Assembly (NCBI RefSeq): GCF_000516985.1
Contig: NW_006917093.1
Coordinates: 4,431,874 to 4,495,873, forward strand
DNA: 64,000 nt
Direction of reading: 5' to 3'
Source of the DNA: Pestalotiopsis fici W106-1
Lineage: Eukaryota; Ascomycota; Sordariomycetes; Amphisphaeriales; Sporocadaceae
Under the pieces are notes generated by a model. That model was not told the origin of the DNA. It did not search any database and saw only the letters and a program-made list of their open reading frames with translations. The position numbers and the translations under genes were made by a program. Shown here one piece after another: positions 61,213 through 64,000 of the stretch; the stretch's first letter is position 1; each line of letters begins with the position of its first letter.

Positions 61213-62848
61213 CTATACCATGGAGTTCCCAAATTGGCGTGTAGAATAATTGTACGTCCCCTTGGACTTGTCGACCAGCTCGAGCTCCGACTCGCTGCCC
61301 ACAGAGTTGGTGTCGTTGTCGTGGTGTGTTCGCTTCACCGAGATGATGGTAGTCTTTGTGATAGCGGGACCTCCTCCCTTGGTGCCATTAAATGTGTCGA
61401 GCGCCATTGAGGCGTTGTTGCTGGATCTCGACCGGATATAATCGGTACCGCGCTTCTTGAGGCGTCTGAATAGGCCGGCCATTCCCGGCATGCAGGCGCA
61501 AATGACGCCGACGTCGAGCTCCACAAGCGACCAGGCGGCGAGTTTGGCAAAGTCCATTGTTGAGTTTGTGCTCTCCGTCCACCCAATCAAGGCTCTCAGG
61601 CGGATCATACTGCAGATGGTGACAAACAGGCCGACCAGGAACGTAAGAATGATACCCGCCTTCTTCTTCAGGGTCAAATCGAGCTTCATGCTAATCAAAT
61701 TGGTCAGCATTTAACAGGTCTTCTCGAAAAAAACGTATGCATTCCGCGCTTACAGTTGTGGGATGGGGATGAAGAAAATGATGAGATCGAGAACAATGTT
61801 GAGCGCCGCGCAAGTGTAGGTTTGAGCATTCATGTTGATACATGTGCCCGTCTTCTGATTATCCCAACGCTCCCAGGTGAAGGCGAATGGCATGCAATAT
61901 GTGAGCAGGGTGACAACAAAGGCAACGCAGAATAGTGCCATGATGCCCATGAGAACGTAAATGTGCTTTCGGAACTGGCGATCGGGGAAAATGCGAAGGT
62001 ATAACAAAAGGATCGAAACTTTTGTAATGGTCGACTCGATGACGTAGGCAAATTCGGCAACGTAGAAGAGCTGTCGGATCAATGAGCACAAGTCTATATG
62101 AAAGCAATGTGTTTGCAGCCAGTGGACTTACAATCAAAACAATGTTAATGTGCGTATCGTCAAGAGTCCACATATCTTTGCCGAGGCCAAAGACAACCAC
62201 TGGTACAAGTCAGTATCTGCACAGAGAAAAGGGCATCGTTTTGAGATCCAACATACTCAACTCGGCTCCAACAGTAACTCCCGTAAGCACTACCCAAGAA
62301 AGCACAATGGCCCAGTCGTCCCAGCCGAGGGACATTCCGCCAAAGAACGCGGTGCGGGCGAGCAAGCGCCCTGAAAGGAAGAAGGTAGCGAAGGCCCATA
62401 GTGTCCAAGCGATGGCTCTAATCGAAGCTTGAGTGTTCCGCTCTACGGTACCGCATGTTGTAGTGATGAGCTTCTCAGCGGCTGGTTTATCATGAGTTAC
62501 TGGTTCGGGACACTAAGGTGCACATTGACTGACATAGGTACTCATGTGTGGTACATGCTGAGTTCAAGCAAGTCGTGACATCGGAGGTGATGAACTCTTC
62601 GACGGTACTGCAATTCCGCGTGGATGCGTGCGTAGAGAAGCACGTATACTGGAGTAGTCTTGTCAGTATTGGTGACTCTGCAGAACGTCATTCCCTTCAA
62701 GACAACGCACCGCACACGATGGGAGTTCATCCTCAAGACTCGTAAGGACTGTAAGCAAGCTGCCTGAGCGTGGTTGAACCTCTGCGGCCACGAGTACGAC
62801 TGCCAGAGCCAGAACCCATAGCCATAAACTTCGAACTAGGGAAGCCAT
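61213..62848 (-). CDS. CFEM-containing PTH11-like seven-transmembrane protein
   Basis: Six exons on the minus strand: 62848-62687, 62648-62534, 62481-62257, 62199-62132, 62070-61754, 61690-61213; 454 residues. Signal peptide MASLVRSLWLWVLALAVVLVAA, then an extracellular CFEM-like domain (LPSCAVRC, DYTCFSTHASTRNC, VTTCLNSACTTHEY, TTTCG). Membrane helices follow: AIAWTLWAFATFFLSGRLLAR, GWDDWAIVLSWVVL, then EFAYVIESTITKVSILLLYLRIFP, HIYVLMGIMALFCVAF, CAALNIVLDLIIFFIPIPQL, and KAGIILTFLVGLFVTICSMIRL, the DUF3328/rhodopsin-type (PTH11) pattern with TYTCAALNIVLD. Tail cytosolic and polar. PTH11 relatives sense surfaces and control infection structures in plant and insect pathogens. The CFEM part has fewer cysteines than the usual eight, and intron 1 (38 bp, GTTCTG) is doubtful. 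Confidence 0.85.
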
Positions 62849-64000
62849 TTCCTCGACTGGTATGATCGACTCAAGAACTCAAAACAAGCATGATCTGGGG
62901 TGATATGATGATCCAGCAGGTATAAGTCGGACGGAGAGAGTAAATCGGATCACGAAATCTGGAGAGCAGTGACAGATCCGTTAATGATCAATCTCGAACA
63001 GCTGTGCGGGTTTGGGAGGGGGGGCACCATTGCGGGCTTATGGTACCGAATGCACGGCAGATGCGGCAGATGTAAACCACGATGGAATCCGACCCTGGGG
63101 ATGCCGTGGGCAGAATTTCTTTAGACTGGCGTCGTCCACAATCTATGCTCCGCATATTCGAGAACAACCTTGTCTCTAATATAGAACCCTGGTTGATTGT
63201 CAAAAACAGTCCCGAAAACATCGTAGCTCAGGGTCGGATTCGACGACCTAACCGTGCCTGGCCCTAGGCGCCCGGATTCTGGACGGCTCTACCCTGGATC
63301 GAGGCGAACTGCTTACCAAGGAATGCAAGTTCAGAACGTGGTCCATGAGACTACGGTCCATTTTGGGTAACCAAATACGTCCGCGTCTTGGGAAATGCAA
63401 CGGTGCTCCATCCAGTCGGGACAGGCAGGTTAGGATCCCTAGTGCAGTAGACCGTCGGACCATTCCTTTTAGAACGCTCTGCATATGAAAAGGGACCATC
63501 ACCGGTACGCCGCCTTATTCACTGCAAATATGTCCGGACAACGGGCTGATAGTCTATCCAGGAAGGGTAGGGCATGGTCTCCAAGTTTTGCAGATGGAAT
63601 ATTGCCTAATTTTGTCTCTAGTCTTGTCGTCTCGGCATGATACACACTCTTGATAAGAACTTGGGATTCGAAAACAATTGATGTCTCTGCCTCGTATGAA
63701 GTCGGCAAAGGCCACGCGGGCTCCACTACATTTACGCGATATCCGCCATCCATGTTCTGATCATGGCGACGATCTCTGATCAGGTACAACACTGCCAGAC
63801 AGTGAAAAGCCAGGAAGTCAGAGGGCCAGAGGGCCAGAGGGCCAGAGGGCCACCAGGGAGGGAGTCGTCAGACAGAGTGGGCAGGATGTGCAGGAGGGTG
63901 GCTCCATAGGCAGGCCTGAGGAGAAGCTTTGAAAACCTCAAATTGATCAAATTGATACCGCAGAAATAGGTTGGCACTATCGGTGGCGGTCCCAAATCTG
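62849..64000. other. Right end of window, no supported gene
   Basis: 1,152 bp. Two minus-strand frames (63,792-63,499 with EAETSIVFESQVLIKSVYHA, and 63,502-63,248) follow one another and could be a short hypothetical gene, but show no domain or clear splice link. Confidence 0.3.
63821..63852 (+). repeat. 8 bp tandem repeat, four copies
   Basis: gagggcca repeated four times without error. Simple satellite sequence, no gene association seen. Confidence 0.9.

Noticed and set aside
63821..63852. Four gagggcca repeats as a CRISPR-like array
   Set aside because: No spacers, contiguous 8 bp units in a eukaryotic genome; a simple tandem repeat.

Overview
The window is nuclear DNA of a filamentous ascomycete (Pezizomycotina, most like Sordariomycetes/Hypocreales; the species cannot be read from the sequence). 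Evidence: short GT-AG introns of about 48-100 bp in most genes, fungus-specific families (Fungal_trans_2 regulators, FSH hydrolase, CFEM/PTH11-like receptor, cyanovirin-N homologue, AA5 oxidase), and a 16 kb AT-rich island carrying the signature of repeat-induced point mutation (RIP).

Left arm (1-9,785): a group that looks like a specialised-metabolism or accessory locus. It holds the C-terminal part of a fungal-specific transcription factor, an alpha/beta hydrolase of the polyketide-transferase type, a zinc-independent MDR oxidoreductase, a small cysteine-containing secreted protein, a seven-exon cytochrome P450 with an unusual I-helix, and a CinA-like amidase on the minus strand. No backbone synthase is visible, so a cluster is only inferred.

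Island (about 9,870-25,925): gene-free, very AT-rich, with TpA replacing CpA/TpG while CpG is retained. Three transposon layers can be read: a RIP-mutated Helitron (Rep plus PIF1-type helicase, minus strand, about 12.46-16.7 kb); a complete but dead Copia LTR element (17,302-23,889; two 630 bp LTRs, 5 bp target duplication); and inside its RNase H region a solo LTR of another family (22,561-23,062; target duplication aatat) that carries little RIP. Two further frames that can be followed through RIP-type stops were not identified.

Right arm (27,152-64,000): mostly conserved genes with a few accessory ones. In order: AA5_2 galactose/alcohol oxidase-like secreted enzyme; P5A ATPase SPF1; CofD/YvcK-like protein; secreted cyanovirin-N homologue; a hypothetical basic Ser/Pro-rich protein; MFS sugar/quinate-type transporter; P2B plasma-membrane/vacuolar-type Ca2+-ATPase; FSH serine hydrolase; SulP transporter with STAS domain; second cytochrome P450; CFEM/PTH11-like 7-TM protein. 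Intergenic spaces in this arm reach 3 kb and hold nothing else that I can support.

Functional links: the two cation P-type ATPases (ER SPF1 and P2B Ca2+ pump) are housekeeping ion and membrane-protein homeostasis genes. The secreted oxidase, the lectin-like CVNH protein, the small secreted protein and the CFEM receptor fit surface sensing and host or substrate interaction. All gene models were spliced by eye from the sequence; exon borders are stated where worked out.
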